In this document: positions 1 through 12,486 of the stretch, one piece after another
Numbering within the stretch: the first letter of the stretch is position 1
Layout of the letters: each line of letters opens with the position of its first letter
Source: Parascedosporium putredinis
Lineage: Eukaryota > Ascomycota > Sordariomycetes > Microascales > Microascaceae
Assembly: GCA_949357655.1 (NCBI GenBank)
Contig: CASHTG010000006.1
Span: 1,054,001 to 1,118,000, forward strand
DNA length: 64,000 nt
Direction of reading: 5' to 3'
Made by a program: the position numbers and the translations under genes
The notes under the pieces: generated by a model
What the model was told of the DNA's origin: nothing
The model's database searches: none
The model's input: only the letters and a program-made list of their open reading frames with translations

Positions 1-2486
1 GAAGGATAAGAATCGCTAACATGCCAATCAGGGTGCGGCCGGGAGCACGGGGAAGGAATTGAAACAAGGTATGCCTTACGCCGTTCTCGTCCTGGGGGCT
101 GTTACTGAAACTAACCACCGTGGATTGTTTCCGCAGACGTGCAAGATGAAGACCTCCAGTTTACAGTGGATGTCAAGAGTACGCTCAAAAACCTACTCGA
201 CCAGGAGGATACGGATAACAACATGCAGATCACTACGGAGGATGAAGGGCCCAAGGTAGGCTATCGTCAAGTCACGTCCCCACTCCGCTTTGGGGGTTCA
301 AGGAGAGGAGATACGGACGAATACTGATATATGCTTGGGGAACCAATTCAGGTCTTTGAACTGGTCACAACCGACGGAAGCAGCCACACTATTCATGGCA
401 GTTACATGCTTTCGAACCTCCTCCAGGAGCTTACCATCGCCAGCGATGATGGAATCCAAGAACTCACCGTGGCCCTATCACGCCTCAATGAGAACCCCGT
501 TCGGCGCCTGGAGCGCCGCATCGTCGAGGCTTTCTGGGACAAATTGACTCGGAGAATTGACGCCTCCACCGTGGAGATCGCCGCTGTCGACCCCAAGGAC
601 TGGACCGACGACCCGCGCCCGAGGATTTACGTGCCCCACGGTGAACCTAAGCAGTATGAATTTTACAAAAAGGTTGCCGAGGACAGGCCGGAGATTCGGC
701 TCGATGTGCAGATGCTTCCCGAACTTATCAACCCCGAACTGCTCCGCGACCTCAGTCGAAAGCCCGGGCTGCTTGCCATTGCCATGGACGAAGTGACTGA
801 CCCCAAGACTGGGGAAGTGACACTGCAAGGAGTTCCATTCGTGGTCCCCGGCGGTAGATTCAACGAGTTCTATGGGTGGGACTCATACTTTGAAAGTCTC
901 GGTCTACTGGAGAACGACCGCGTCGACCTCGCCAAGGGCATGGTTACCAATTTCTGCTTCTGCATAAAGCACTACGGCAAGATTCTCAACGCCACGCGAT
1001 CATACTACCTGTGCCGATCGCAACCACCTTTCTTAACAGACATGACGCTGCGCGTGTATGAGAGAATCAAGGACGAGGAAGGCGCTAAGGAATGGCTGCG
1101 GACCGCGCTCCTTGCCGCCATCAAAGAATACTCGGCCATTTGGGCCGCGGAGCCCCGCCTAAACCCGGAAACCGGGCTTTCGCGATACCTCCCTGAGGGT
1201 CTCGGTGTTCCGATGGAAACGGAGCCGGGTCATTTCTCCCATGTTCTAACTCCGTATGCTGAGAAATATGGTATGACGTGCGAGGAATTTGCGGAAGCGT
1301 ATACCTGGGGTAAAATCAAAGAGCCGGAACTTGATACATATTTCGAGCACGATCGGGGTTAGTCTTTTCTCTGGGTCTCCCGCCGTTTTCCTTCTCCTAT
1401 TCCAAGTCCCCGGTGCTATCAAGCCCAGGCTAACATATAGACTACAGCCATTCGAGAATCGGGCCATGACACGAGCTACCGCCTGGAGAACCGATGCGCC
1501 AGCTTAGCGACCGTTGATCTCAATTGCCTTATCTATAAGTACGAGACGGATATTGCCAAAGCTATCCGCACCTACTTTGACGATAAGTTCACCGTGCCTG
1601 AAGAATACTGCGCGGGCACCATCCAACCAGGTGAGACGTTGACGTCGAGTATCTGGGAGGAAAAGGCAGAGAAGCGCAAGCAGGCGATACAAAAGTATCT
1701 CTGGGACGAAGAAAGCGGGTGGTTCTTCGACTACGACGTCGAAAAGAAGGAACGTACGGGCTACGAGAGTGCGACGGCGTTCTGGTCACTTTGGGCCGGT
1801 GTAGCGACGGCGGAGCAAGCGGCGGTCCTCGTAGAGAAGGCCTTGCCTAAGCTCGAGGCCTTTGGTGGACTGGTGTCGACGACAGAAGATTCGAGGGGAG
1901 AGTTGGGGCCAGATAGACAACAACGGCAGTGGGATTTCCCATTCGGCTGGGCTCCACAGCAGATGCTCGCGTGGGAAGGGCTCATACGGTATGGATATGA
2001 GGATGTGGCGGCGAGGCTGGCGTACCGCTGGCTGTACATGATGACCAAGGCCTTTAGAGACTATAATGGCGTGGTGGTGGAGAAGTACAACGTGACGCGT
2101 GAGCAAGACCCGCATCGAGTCGACGCCGAGTACGGCAACCAGGGATTGGACTTTCGGGGGTGGCAAAGGAAGGGTAAGGACAAGCCGTTTTCTTTTTCTC
2201 TTCTTTGTTTCTTTCCCATTCTCTCCGCCTCTTCTCTCTTCCTCTCTCTCTCCTACTTCACCTTAGCTTTGCCCCCTCATTCCTCCCCTCCTTCCTCACC
2301 ACAGACTCTCTCAAGGCCATGAACTAACAGGCGATTTACAGATTTGGGTGGGTGAACGCTAGTTTCGTTGTCGGCTTGAAAGTAGTGGGCAAGGACCTGA
2401 GAAAGGGGCTGGAACAGTTGATACCCTATGAAAAGTACAAAGAAATGACCGCCGCGTCGTCGGCCTTGGACGTTGGGGATCAGTAA
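1..2486 (+). CDS. NTH1: Neutral trehalase (5' truncated by window edge)
   Basis: Cytosolic trehalase (GH37) that splits trehalose into two glucose molecules. The 5' end lies outside the window. Exons read as 32-68, 137-255, 352-1357, 1448-2173 and 2342-2486. Visible landmarks are an EF-hand-like calcium loop (DTDNNMQITTED, about 208-246) found in neutral but not acid trehalases, trehalase signature 1 (PGGRFNEFYGWDSYF, about 847-891), signature 2 (QWDFPFGW, about 1927-1950), and the C-terminal FGWVNASF block from the last exon. The regulatory N-terminus with its kinase sites is not in the window. At 2156-2160 a run of five G needs a sixth. With it the frame runs into a strong GTAAGG donor at 2174, and the spliced length from base 32 becomes 2034 nt, an exact multiple of three. 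Without it only a weak donor at 2160 would work. Family assignment is firm; the first short exon is less sure. Confidence 0.95.
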
Positions 2487-5400
2487 AGCTTGACAGACAG
2501 CGAGCTTTTGCAGTGAGGGCACGCTGATACTAAGAACACTTGGCTCTAGGCTCCACCGAAAAGAAAGGAAATTTTTATCTAAAGCAAATGCCATTGATAT
2601 ATGACCGGACCGAGGCACTCCACCTCCTGTCGCATTGAACTACTAGTAGCTTGAGGGTGCTTCGGCGCGGCGCGAGAAGAACAAGATAGCGTGTTCTGTA
2701 CTCGTCCCAAGGGTGAATCTTGACCAGAAGCCTCAACTCCATTTTTGGTGATGGCAGGCGTGACCGGGGGTGTTGTGATGGCGTCAAACCCAAGTTTTTA
2801 ATGCGTTACTTGGGTAGGAAGCTGATCAATAGATGCCGCGCGTGTTGCTGAAGCACCTGTCAATTTTCACGTCAGATCATTTACCTTTACCTTTGTGTGA
2901 GGGCCCATCGCCGACCCCCGCGTAACCTCAATTGATGAATTGTAATTTCCGGATTCGGAATCCGTTCATAGACGGCCGGGCACGCTTTCACATGGCATTT
3001 TCCCGCCGCCCCAAGGAATGTTCAGGGCAGGGAGGCGGTACCACCTCACCCGGCTCAAGCCGATGGTGGCCCGGGCCAAATTTTGGAGCGAGCCTGGCAG
3101 AGGAGCCCCCGCACGGGGTAGCAGCGTTAGTCGCGGCCCCTATCGAGTTAGAAGGGGGGTTTGGTCGATGGTTCAAGGTTCAAGGTTGCGACAAAAGGAG
3201 GGCTCGTGACCCTACAAATAAGCAGGCAACGGACATGTGGCAGCGTGTGGCGTGGACGCTTTTTGCGTGTTGTCTTGAAGGGCATTTTCCTGCACCCGCG
3301 TGTTTCCTAGTGACATCACATGTCAGGAATGTCCGGCCAGCCCATGTAACCCAGCACTGAGGCCTTCTCTCGTCTCTGGGCGGCGCGGCGGCGGCCTTAT
3401 CGAACCTACGGAGGAGATTCGTATCTTTGCCTCGACTGCCTCTCGAGCTGGGAAGTACAGCCCCATGTATCAAGTACATTTCACGTAGAGTCGAATAACG
3501 GTGGTCATCCATTTTCCCATCCAAATTCCTCGCCATGTAAGAAAAACATGGTAGCCCACTTCCATCCAGCCGGCGCAGGCTTTTGGAGTCTTACTCCCAA
3601 CACTGACTAGTCCGCGGTGTGGAGCAACTTCACGTCCATGGAGCCACGCAGCCCATTCGATGGCATGACTCAGCTCCCAATGGACCAAAGGAAATATCCA
3701 AACTCGATGAATCCTTGTTGGAGCCAAAACAGCCAACCAGCCCTGATCGCGCTTCGAAGGAGAGGCGTCATTGAGACGGGTGAGGGGAGGTAGCATGAGT
3801 TTAAAAGCCGACTGAGAGCCCACACATAAGATGCAGGGTCAATTAAAAAGTACAGAGACGTTTGCAAGATCTCGGAAACCGACGTAATTCCATGAACGAA
3901 ACGCTCTTCCCTATGAGGGTGGGCGCGTCTCGACATTTTCTCGATAGATTCTCGGCTTCCCTTGCTATTCGGGCTGTGAGTGTGAAGGACAGACTGGGAA
4001 GAACACCCCCAATGTACATGGTCACTGGGGTGTGGGCTTGGCCTAAGTCATGTCACTAGGCTCCGGGAACACCCTCGTCATCTTTCCCCACCATTGGAGA
4101 AGGAAAAAAAAAAAAAAAAAGGTGACTAGAGGGGTGGAGGTTGCGAGCTCTCCAAATTTGTAGCCTCGGCCAAGGGGCCTAGCGGCCAAAACGCCTCGGC
4201 GCAGGTGTCGACTCATACCAAGGACCCTCGAGCTTGCCATGGCAAACCCGAAATGGGGTTGACACCGCCCTTGTCTGGATAGAACAATCTGAGTTGCACT
4301 GCGCGCACATGGCCCGCATTCAGCTCCATCTTTCCTGCGCCTCCCTTGAGCGGAAAGCAGTCTCGGCCGCCAGAGCTGGGAGGCAAGCAGCTGAGAGGGG
4401 CCTAGCCAAGAAGCTGATTCCATTTTTTGTGTCTTTATTCCTCTATATCTGTTCCTTGGGTCGTGTCCGAGCATTTCAAGGGAAAAGAAGCAGAAGAAAA
4501 ACAAAGAAGACTTGGTGTAAGGACGCCAAAGCACCATCAACAAGATGTTGGTTGATGTGGGGGATTTCGTCAATGACATTGACCATTGATGATCTCCAGG
4601 ACAGGGGCACATACAGCAACTCCATACCTCCTGCTATCTCTCGAGATCTCCTCTCCCTAAACGCCGAGCGGTCTCTCGGTCGTAAACAATAAAGAAGAGG
4701 GAAAGAAAAAGACGGGAAATTTGGAAAATGGCAGCAACGACAGAGACTATGCGACATCAAGAATCCTTCGTGACTTTTTCTTCTTTTTTTTTGGCGGCTT
4801 TAAGCTTCCCTCCCGAGGTTGTGGGGTACCTGGCAGCGAGTTGCTGCCGGTGGGACGGAAGAGGAAAGGCAGCAGATGCCCATATTGACCCAGGGATGGA
4901 TCTATGATTGCCTTGGCCATAGCACTCGGCCATGCCATCCCAGCTCGATCACACAACCAATTGGCCCGCCATCGGTCGTGGGGACTGACTTCATCGCCTG
5001 GTACTTGTGCCTTGTACCCCGCCGTCCGGTTTCCTCCCTCCCCGGAAGGGACTGGAAGAAAAGAACAGGTATCGGTGTACTTCGGCGGACAGGTGAGACG
5101 GACGCATCTGACTGGTCGGCAACCTCGAGGGTTTTCGAGGGGCTCGAAAAGTAATTGGAGCCACCAGCAAAGCTAATGCCCGTTTTGGGGGCGCAATGTA
5201 CCGACTGGTGGGCTCCGGTTTTCTTCCCACACGGAACTTGAACCTAGCGCTTGTATCTGGGAGAGAACGCCGCCCCCATTTCGAGAATCCCGTTGGGCCG
5301 ACTGGGCCGAGGAAGCTGGATGATGAGTCTTTCGAGGATGTGGGTGTAAGTCTTATGACGATGTGCTCTAGTTTTCTGATTTAACGTTTTGCTTGTCTCG

Positions 5401-5692
5401 CGTGAAGATAATCCTCTGTTTCCCTTTTCTTCCCCTTTCTCTCTCTCTCTCTTTCCTATCTTTCCCTAGTCCAGTCCCCTTTTTTTTGGAATCTCTTCTC
5501 ACATCGGGAGTCTCAAGATCTTTTTCATCTTTTTCCCTTGGCTTGTGATAATCTCTTGTAAGCCGCAGGTACATCTTGCATCATAGCCGTGTTGCGTTCC
5601 TGATACCGCTCTCTTCTATCCCCTTGATCATCGCTGTATATTTTCAAAAAGAGCCTACGACTTATTAGACATTCTTTTCTCTTCTTCTCATC
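2487..5692. other. Intergenic region between trehalase and isocitrate lyase
   Basis: About 3.2 kb without a gene I can support. It should hold the trehalase 3' UTR and a long isocitrate lyase promoter. Short open frames on both strands show no recognisable protein. There is an A-run near 4105-4122 and a T/C-rich stretch from about 5395 to 5560. Confidence 0.6.
5395..5560 (+). promoter_or_regulatory. Pyrimidine-rich tract in isocitrate lyase promoter/5' UTR
   Basis: CT-rich strand with (CT)n and T runs, ending about 130 bases before the ATG at 5693. Such tracts commonly precede transcription start sites in filamentous fungi. No specific activator site was assigned. Confidence 0.45.
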
Positions 5693-7932
5693 ATGGCTGC
5701 CAACAACATGGTTAACCCTCCCACCGACGCTGAGCTCGAGGATAAGATCTTCGCTCAGGAAGTCGAGCAGGTCAAGCAGTGGTGGAGCGATGCGCGATGG
5801 CGGTACACCAAGCGCCCCTTTACCGCGGAACAGATTGTCTCCAAGCGCGGCAACCTCCCCATTCAGTATCCTGGAAACCAGCAGTCTAAGAAGCTGTGGG
5901 GGATCCTTGAGAACCGCTTCCAGGTATGCTAATCCATTGCTCCTTTCCCACTACCGCCGCCAGGCTGGGCAGGTGTCCTAGAGATGCTCCCAGGTACTAG
6001 AAAATAGGGAAAACGGGCGAGACCAAAATGGAAATAGTCGCACCGACTTTGCTAACCTTTCCCCTCGGGTCCTTTTTCGCAGAGCCGTGATGCCAGCTAC
6101 ACCTATGGTTGTCTCGACCCCACCATGGTCACTCAAATGGCCAAGTACCTAGACACCGTCTATGTGTCCGGATGGCAGTCCTCGTCCACCGCCTCGTCGA
6201 CCGATGAGCCCGGCCCCGATTTGGCCGATTACCCCTATGTGAGTTTCCTCTTCTGCAGGCTCTCTCGCATGTCGGTGCAAGCAAAATCATTGCCCTAGGG
6301 AGCCAGCCTATTCTTTCTCGAGTGCCAAACCAAGAATCAAAAGTCTAACATTGTGATTACCTTGCCCCTAGACTACTGTTCCCAACAAGGTTGGCCACCT
6401 CTTCATGGCCCAGCTCTTCCACGACCGAAAGCAGCGCCAGGAGCGCCTTGCCACGCCCAAGGAAAAGCGATCCGCCGTTGCCAATATCGACTACCTCCGT
6501 CCCATCATCGCCGATGCCGATACTGGACATGGCGGCCTTACCGCCGTCATGAAGCTCACCAAGCTTTTCGTTGAGAAGGGTGCCGCCGGTATCCACATCG
6601 AGGACCAGGCTCCCGGAACGAAGAAGTGCGGCCACATGGCCGGAAAGGTTCTTGTGCCCATTAGCGAGCACATCAACCGTCTCGTTGCCATCCGAGCTCA
6701 GGCCGATATCATGGGTATGTTTTCTTTTCGGGCCCGTCCGCCACTCCCAATTCCTGGTTGAACAAGGCTTCAGTGCCTTAATGGGAACGAGGTCACACCC
6801 TCTGGAACTTGAAACCCCATTTTCGCTAACCTCATCTTGCGCCCGTTCCAACAGGTTCCGATCTTGTCCTCGTTTGCCGAACTGATGCCGAGGCCGCCAC
6901 CCTCATCTCCACCAGCATCGACCCCCGTGACCATGCTTTCATCGTCGGTACTACTAATGCCTCGCTTCAGCCTCTTTCCGATGTCATGGCTGCCGCTGAG
7001 CAGTCTGGAAAGACCGGCGCGCAGCTTCAGGCTGTTGAGGATGCCTGGATTTCCGAGGCCAGGCTAAAGACCTTTGATGAAGCCGTTGTTGAGGCCATCA
7101 ACGCCAGCCAGGTCAGCGACAAGAAGGGAGCGATCTCCCAATACCTCGCCCAGGCGAAGGGCAAGGGCAACGGTGAGGCGCGACAGATTGCCAAGCGCGT
7201 GGCTGGCCTCGACCTCTACTTCAACTGGGACGTCCCCAGGACGAGGGAGGGTTACTACAGGCTCAAGGGTGGCTGTGAGTGCTCTGTAAACAGGGCTATC
7301 GCTTATGCGCCTTACTGCGACGCCATCTGGATGGAGAGCAAGCTTCCCGACTATTCCCAGGCCGAGGAGTTTGCCAAGGGCGTCCACGCGAAGTGGCCTG
7401 AAATGAAGTGAGTCTTTTTCCCTTTTCCATTTTCCCTCTTCGGGCGGGGGAGGTTTCACTCTCCTCTTTTCCCCAAGGAAGAAAAGGGGTCTTAAGTGTT
7501 GCGGACCCCAAAAGAAACCAAGTTTTGTGCCCTGGAAAAAAGGTGTGATGCTAATCTTGTTTGTTCTACATCAGACTCGCCTACAACCTTTCACCCTCTT
7601 TCAACTGGAAGACCGCCATGCCCCGTAACGAGCAGGAGACGTACATTCGCCGCCTCGCCAAGCTCGGTTACTGCTGGCAGTTCATCACTCTCGCTGGCCT
7701 CCACACCACAGCCCTCATCAGCGATCAGTTTGCCAAGGCCTACAGCAAGGTTGGCATGAGGGCCTATGGCGAGCTTGTCCAAGAGCCGGAGATGGAGACT
7801 GGCGTTGACGTAGTCAAGCACCAAAAGTGGAGCGGTGCTACTTACGTTGACGAGCTCCAGAAGATGATCACTGGCGGCGTCAGCAGCACCGCGGCGATGG
7901 GTGCTGGTGTCACGGAAGATCAGTTCAAATAA
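5693..7932 (+). CDS. icl1: Isocitrate lyase (glyoxylate cycle)
   Basis: Cleaves isocitrate to glyoxylate and succinate, allowing growth on acetate, fatty acids and other C2 sources. Five exons: 5693-5923, 6083-6238, 6372-6714, 6855-7407 and 7575-7932, all with clean GT-AG junctions, giving 546 aa, a normal fungal length. The protein begins MAANNMVNPP. It carries the catalytic KKCGHM hexapeptide (about 6622-6639), the DADTGHGG metal/substrate loop (about 6514-6537) and the NWDVPRTREGYY region conserved in eukaryotic ICLs. The C-terminus (EDQFK) has no PTS1 tripeptide, so if the enzyme is peroxisomal it uses an internal signal. No frame break was found, unlike most neighbours. The related 2-methylisocitrate lyase is unlikely because the N-terminus and the large insertion domain match ICL. 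Confidence 0.97.
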
Positions 7933-8927
7933 AGGCCTCGGCGTTTGGCCGTGAGCATATCCGAGGTCATGCGCAGATGCCATACTGCACTGAGGGCCTA
8001 GCAACAGAGCCCAGGTCTAGCACCTGCGGCATCGTTTCGGTGGTTTCGTCGTCATGCTCTTCTTTTGAGCTGCGCTTGCCTTTTGGGAAGAAAAACGGCG
8101 AGATTGCGAGGCTTGGCGAGGGCCTGTCGCCTTTTGTTTTATTCCAATTTCCCTTTGTCTTTTTCTGATATCTATCTCTTTGGTCTGCTTGCACATCTTT
8201 TTGCGAATTACACAATGATGTTAGTACTGTTATGTACATGGATGAAAATAGATCGCATCAATCGTGCTATCAGTGTTGATAGAAAAAGCTTTTATATACC
8301 ATATTGTGAGGTATTTCTCACTATAGCATCTACCAATACCATACCAATGAACCAGGCAGAAATCTCGCAGTTTGAAGCGCAAATTATCATCACGAGGCAG
8401 CGGCTGGCTGAGGTCGATGCATGGATTCACATACCTGAAATGTCCCAATGGCAAGAAGTCACGTGTATGAGAGGAGGTGACGGACTCCGTTCAATTGACG
8501 TTGTCGATGAGATGAGCCAAGGCATGTATGCTTGTAACTCCTTACAAAGAACTCTTCTCCAGGAGCTCTCACCCCATTGATCAGGACTCTAATAGCCCCA
8601 GGATGATCCAATCCCTACAATACACGCCCCTTTCCGAGTGTCCCTGAATCGTGAATCGACATAGCTGGAACACAACTACTCTGCTTGAGGGACCTTCGGC
8701 CCATCATTAGGTGTGTCCGTGTGAGTTCCTGATGGCGGGGCATTTTATCTGAGGTCTCCCATGTTCCTCCGCATTTTTGTTCGAAGACACATAATTCAAA
8801 AGGGGGACACCAGGCGTAATCAAGGGCAGAAGCCGGGGATTAGCATAGTTCACCAGCAACCTCCCGTTTTGGTGCACCACGCCAACTCTTGTTTCAACTT
8901 GAGGTGGCATACCTCACCCTTCTCCAT
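7933..8927. other. Intergenic region between icl1 and CCZ1
   Basis: About 1 kb holding the icl1 3' UTR and the CCZ1 promoter. An open frame at 8065-8580 on the plus strand resembles no family and has noncoding-like composition, so it is not called. Confidence 0.55.
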
Positions 8928-11460
8928 ATGACCTCCTCCATTAACCCCGCTCGCCTTGGCTTCCTCGCCATCTATAATCCATCGCTGAGCTCGAAATCTT
9001 CCGAGGATGACGATTCCCTCGCTGATCAGATAGTTTATTATGCCTCGGTAACTACACAAGCCCGGCGCGGCGCCGCCGGGGTAAGGGAAAGGGCCGTCGA
9101 GGGCGCTCCCGTCTGAGTGAAGACGTGTCCCAGCACGAGCGTCACGAGCGCCTACGTCAGATTGGCCTGGCGCAAGGCATGGTCGAGTTTGCACGGGGAT
9201 TTTCCGCTGGTGACTCGGTGGATCTGATCGAGACGGAGAGGACGAGGGTCGTGCTACACGAAATCGAGCCTGGCTGGTGGATCTTGAGCGTACGTTTATA
9301 CTTGTTCCGTCTTATCCCTCATTCGACTATCCGTCTATCATCTTCCCCCTCATTTCCACCTCTATGTCCATATCAATCCAGGCCTTTCTTTCTGCCCGAC
9401 CTCAATCTCTGATTTAGCGCTCTGCTATTGAAAGACTTTTCTTGTAGCCCCCAATCATCGTTGATGGGGAGCGTAGTAAAGAAGCGTCTGCAGCGCTAAC
9501 CGTATGTTATCCAGTCAATTGACTTGACCCGAGTGCCCTTGCCTCCCAAACTACCTACCGGTTCTTCACCATCGCAGGGCGAGGATATTGTCGAGTACTC
9601 CACAAAGGAAGTAAAGCCCGCCGCCCTTCTAATCCATGATCTTGTACGCGCTCATACCCTCTTTCTCCTGCATCACGACGTGTCTCTCTCTGGACTCTTC
9701 AAGAGGCTGGGGAGAAGGCGGTTTGTCTCTGTCCTCGCCAAGTACTGGGATTTATTTCTGTCAACTTGGAGCGTTATTATGCACGGCAATCCCATCCGGA
9801 GTGTCCTTGGAGGTGTCAATGTTGCGGCATCCGGTGAGCTGGGGATCGGCGTAGGGGAAGAAGATCGCGGAAGCGGTGAGCGGGAGGTGTTGGAGGGGTT
9901 GGTCGGAAGGATAGATGGGCTGGTTGACCTTGTCGTTGCCAGGTTCGGTGAAGCTGAAGATGTAGATGGCGGCGGCAACATCGAGAGGGATCTTGGAGAG
10001 GGAACTGGCGCCGCCTGGCTGGGGACAGGTCAGGATCCCGGGTCCGAAGATGGCGCCATATTTCTCGGCGTAGGTGCGTTGACGACGCGGTCATTGAGAG
10101 ACGTGGTATACTGGACCGAGGACCTTTACATGTGGGGGAGAACGCGTACGGGGTCATCGGCGCCCCTTCAGCTCCCCAGTTCAGCAAGAGTCGAGGGGTG
10201 CTCTCAAAGGTGTCTTCCAGTCACGACGAGCCTGTAAATCCCTCGCCTCAGCCTGTTCCCCTTGCCCTGCCGGTGGATAACGATGGGAAACAAGGAGCGA
10301 AGCCCACCGCCATCCCACCCAACGAAGGAGAGGAGGTGAATGCTAGCCCGGCAGAAGCGACTCTACCAACTTCTGATACCGCACCGGGGATAAGCGAATC
10401 AATACCGGCAGAATCGCACCCGGATGACCAAGAAATGGAACGAAACATGGACAAATTTGTCAACATGCTCAAGCTGGGCTACGGAACGTACTGGTCCCTT
10501 GGAGGGGGGCTGAGAGCAAACCTAGCAGTCCCGTACCTCCTGCAGGACACTCCGCGAGCGGTGGCCGCAAATCCTTTGCAAGCGGTACTAAAGCCCCAAT
10601 GGGCGAAGCGGAGGGCTACTTCCTCATAGGTCTCAAGGGCACCATCGAAGAACAAGCTCCGGCTAGCTCGTCGTCCTCGGAAGAAGAGTCTGCCTCGGAG
10701 GAGTCGGCCACGCATACGCGCACGCTGCACGTCTCGCTAGCCGCATCTACCGCTAGCGGCGCACCCGGCCAGGATGTTGCCCTCCGTGCCGTCGTCTACG
10801 TGAATAAGCCGTTCATCTTCACCTTCCTATTTGACCAAGAGACCCCCTCCCTCTCGAGCGAGACCCTATACCGCTCGCTGCACTACCAGCTTTCGCCGCT
10901 ACGGAGGCACTTGTTGCTTTCCACTCGCTATAGGGCCCCTCGCCCCATGGACCTCGCAGGCGCTTCAACCTCGCCCGCTTCCTCCCGCGATGCACGATCT
11001 AGTCTGGGACCGCGGCCCGAATCTCGTTTATTCAACCATTCCAAACATTCCCGCCGGCCAGCCCTCCCTTTGGACCCGCGCCGAGGCCGTCGCGACCCAC
11101 ACCCATCTCCTCGCAGTCTTCGCCTCCCGGCGGGCCCGCGATACAGAAAAGACTCTCAAGACGAACAAAGGCTGGTGGATTGTCTGGAGTAGTGTGTCCT
11201 CCAACCACGCGAATTCTTCGGGCGGGAAGCAGCGGACATCCTCGCCACGCTCATCATCGTCACTGGACGACGACCAAGGTGATGGCTCGGCCAGAGGAGG
11301 AGACAACGAGGACAAGGAAGTCATTCTGTTACGGCGGGCTGGCGATCACGCCGTCCGGTCATTTAGCGTCCCGGGACGAGACAGCACGGCGAGACTAGCC
11401 CAAGGTATCGGCCTCGATACAAGGGGCTACGTTGAGACCCTGCTTAGTTTAGGTAGGTAA
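8928..11460 (+). CDS. CCZ1: Vacuolar fusion protein CCZ1 homolog (frame broken at about four places)
   Basis: Ccz1 pairs with Mon1 to form the GEF that activates the Rab7 homolog Ypt7 on late endosomes, vacuoles and autophagosomes. The ATG at 8928 opens on the conserved longin start PARLGFLAIYNPSL, then DQIVYYASVT, LRQIGLAQGMVEF and EPGWWIL. One intron (9290-9514) leads to SIDLTRVPLP, as in fungal Ccz1. Later blocks are DLYMW (about 10118), YGVIGAPS, FLIGLKG, PFIFTFLF and the C-terminal RLAQGIGLDTRGYVETLL. The reading frame must change near 9065-9080 (GC-rich run), at 10131-10135 (five G), between 10560 and 10600, and between 10925 and 10990. The first three each need one added base. The fourth is +2 or -1. 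Conserved blocks continue on both sides of each break and none lies at a plausible intron. The gene is therefore probably intact, with assembly indels; true decay is the alternative. Confidence 0.85.
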
Positions 11461-12486
11461 GCTGGCCAGCTAATTGGCGAATACTCTGCTAGCTCCATCT
11501 CTTCTCTGATCTTCTCCGTTCCCAATAAGTCAACACCCCACCCGTTTTCATCCATCACTTCTCGCCTTGCGAGGCTCGTGATGGCCGCTCTAGCAAGCCT
11601 CGGGCCGGGGATGCGGCGTTGCCTGCGACGGTGCCAGCACCCCGAGCGCGGCCCTACGACAATAGGAAGACACCTTTACAAACAGAAGGCTACGTTCCTT
11701 GCAGCTTGCCACTACTCTTCCAGGGTGGCATGGTGAGAGACCACAATTCTAGCTCCATGAATTGGTCAACCCGGTTCATGATCTAGTGGAGTAGGAGACC
11801 AAAGAGCTACCAGTCCCCTATTAAGTGAAGTGGTCACAAAATATAAGCACGGTCAATGAGGGATCGAGAATGTGTGGCAAGAATGTCTCTGCGAACAGTA
11901 CGACAAGCCTGGGTACAACATTGAAGACCCTTTTGCTTCGCCAGACGCCATCCCCAAACCGCCATTCTATGAGTATGTACAAGAAATATGGCGAAGGTCG
12001 TCTATATGCCCACTATAACATTCCCTTATACTCCGTGTTGACGTATTTTTACGTTGCATGCTCAGCAGCTCGACCTTTCCCCTCCCCTCCCCGGCCATAG
12101 ACTGCATAATTCCATCAGCAAGCAACTAGACTAGGTACGCGGCCCTAGAAGCGAATGCCCATATTGCATCATCATTCCATATCCCAGACCCGAAGCGAAG
12201 GCGAAAAGAAAAAGAAAAAGAACAGAGCTTCAAAGGAAGGAAGCAAGGTTCAATGAAAAAGAAGATCAAACGGGGAAATGTGGGTGATGTAGAAAATCAA
12301 GCACCACGAAAGAGCATCTTGGAGACTTCGAAACTATCGACATTCCCAGAGCTTAGAACGATGGAAGGGCACGCATAACACGAAGACGTGCACCTAAGGT
12401 GCTCGCCTTGGATCAAGAGATGAAGAAATAGCCTCCAGACAACGAGTGAGCAGGCTGCCCGTTTGTTGGAATTAAACATCTCGTGC
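11461..12486. other. Convergent intergenic region CCZ1 / RlpA-like gene
   Basis: About 1 kb between two gene 3' ends. I see no coding signal or structured element beyond a purine-rich stretch near 12190-12260. Confidence 0.5.

Noticed and set aside
8065..8580. 171-codon open frame after icl1
   Set aside because: No family resemblance and no splice-supported extension. It lies in the expected 3' UTR and next promoter.
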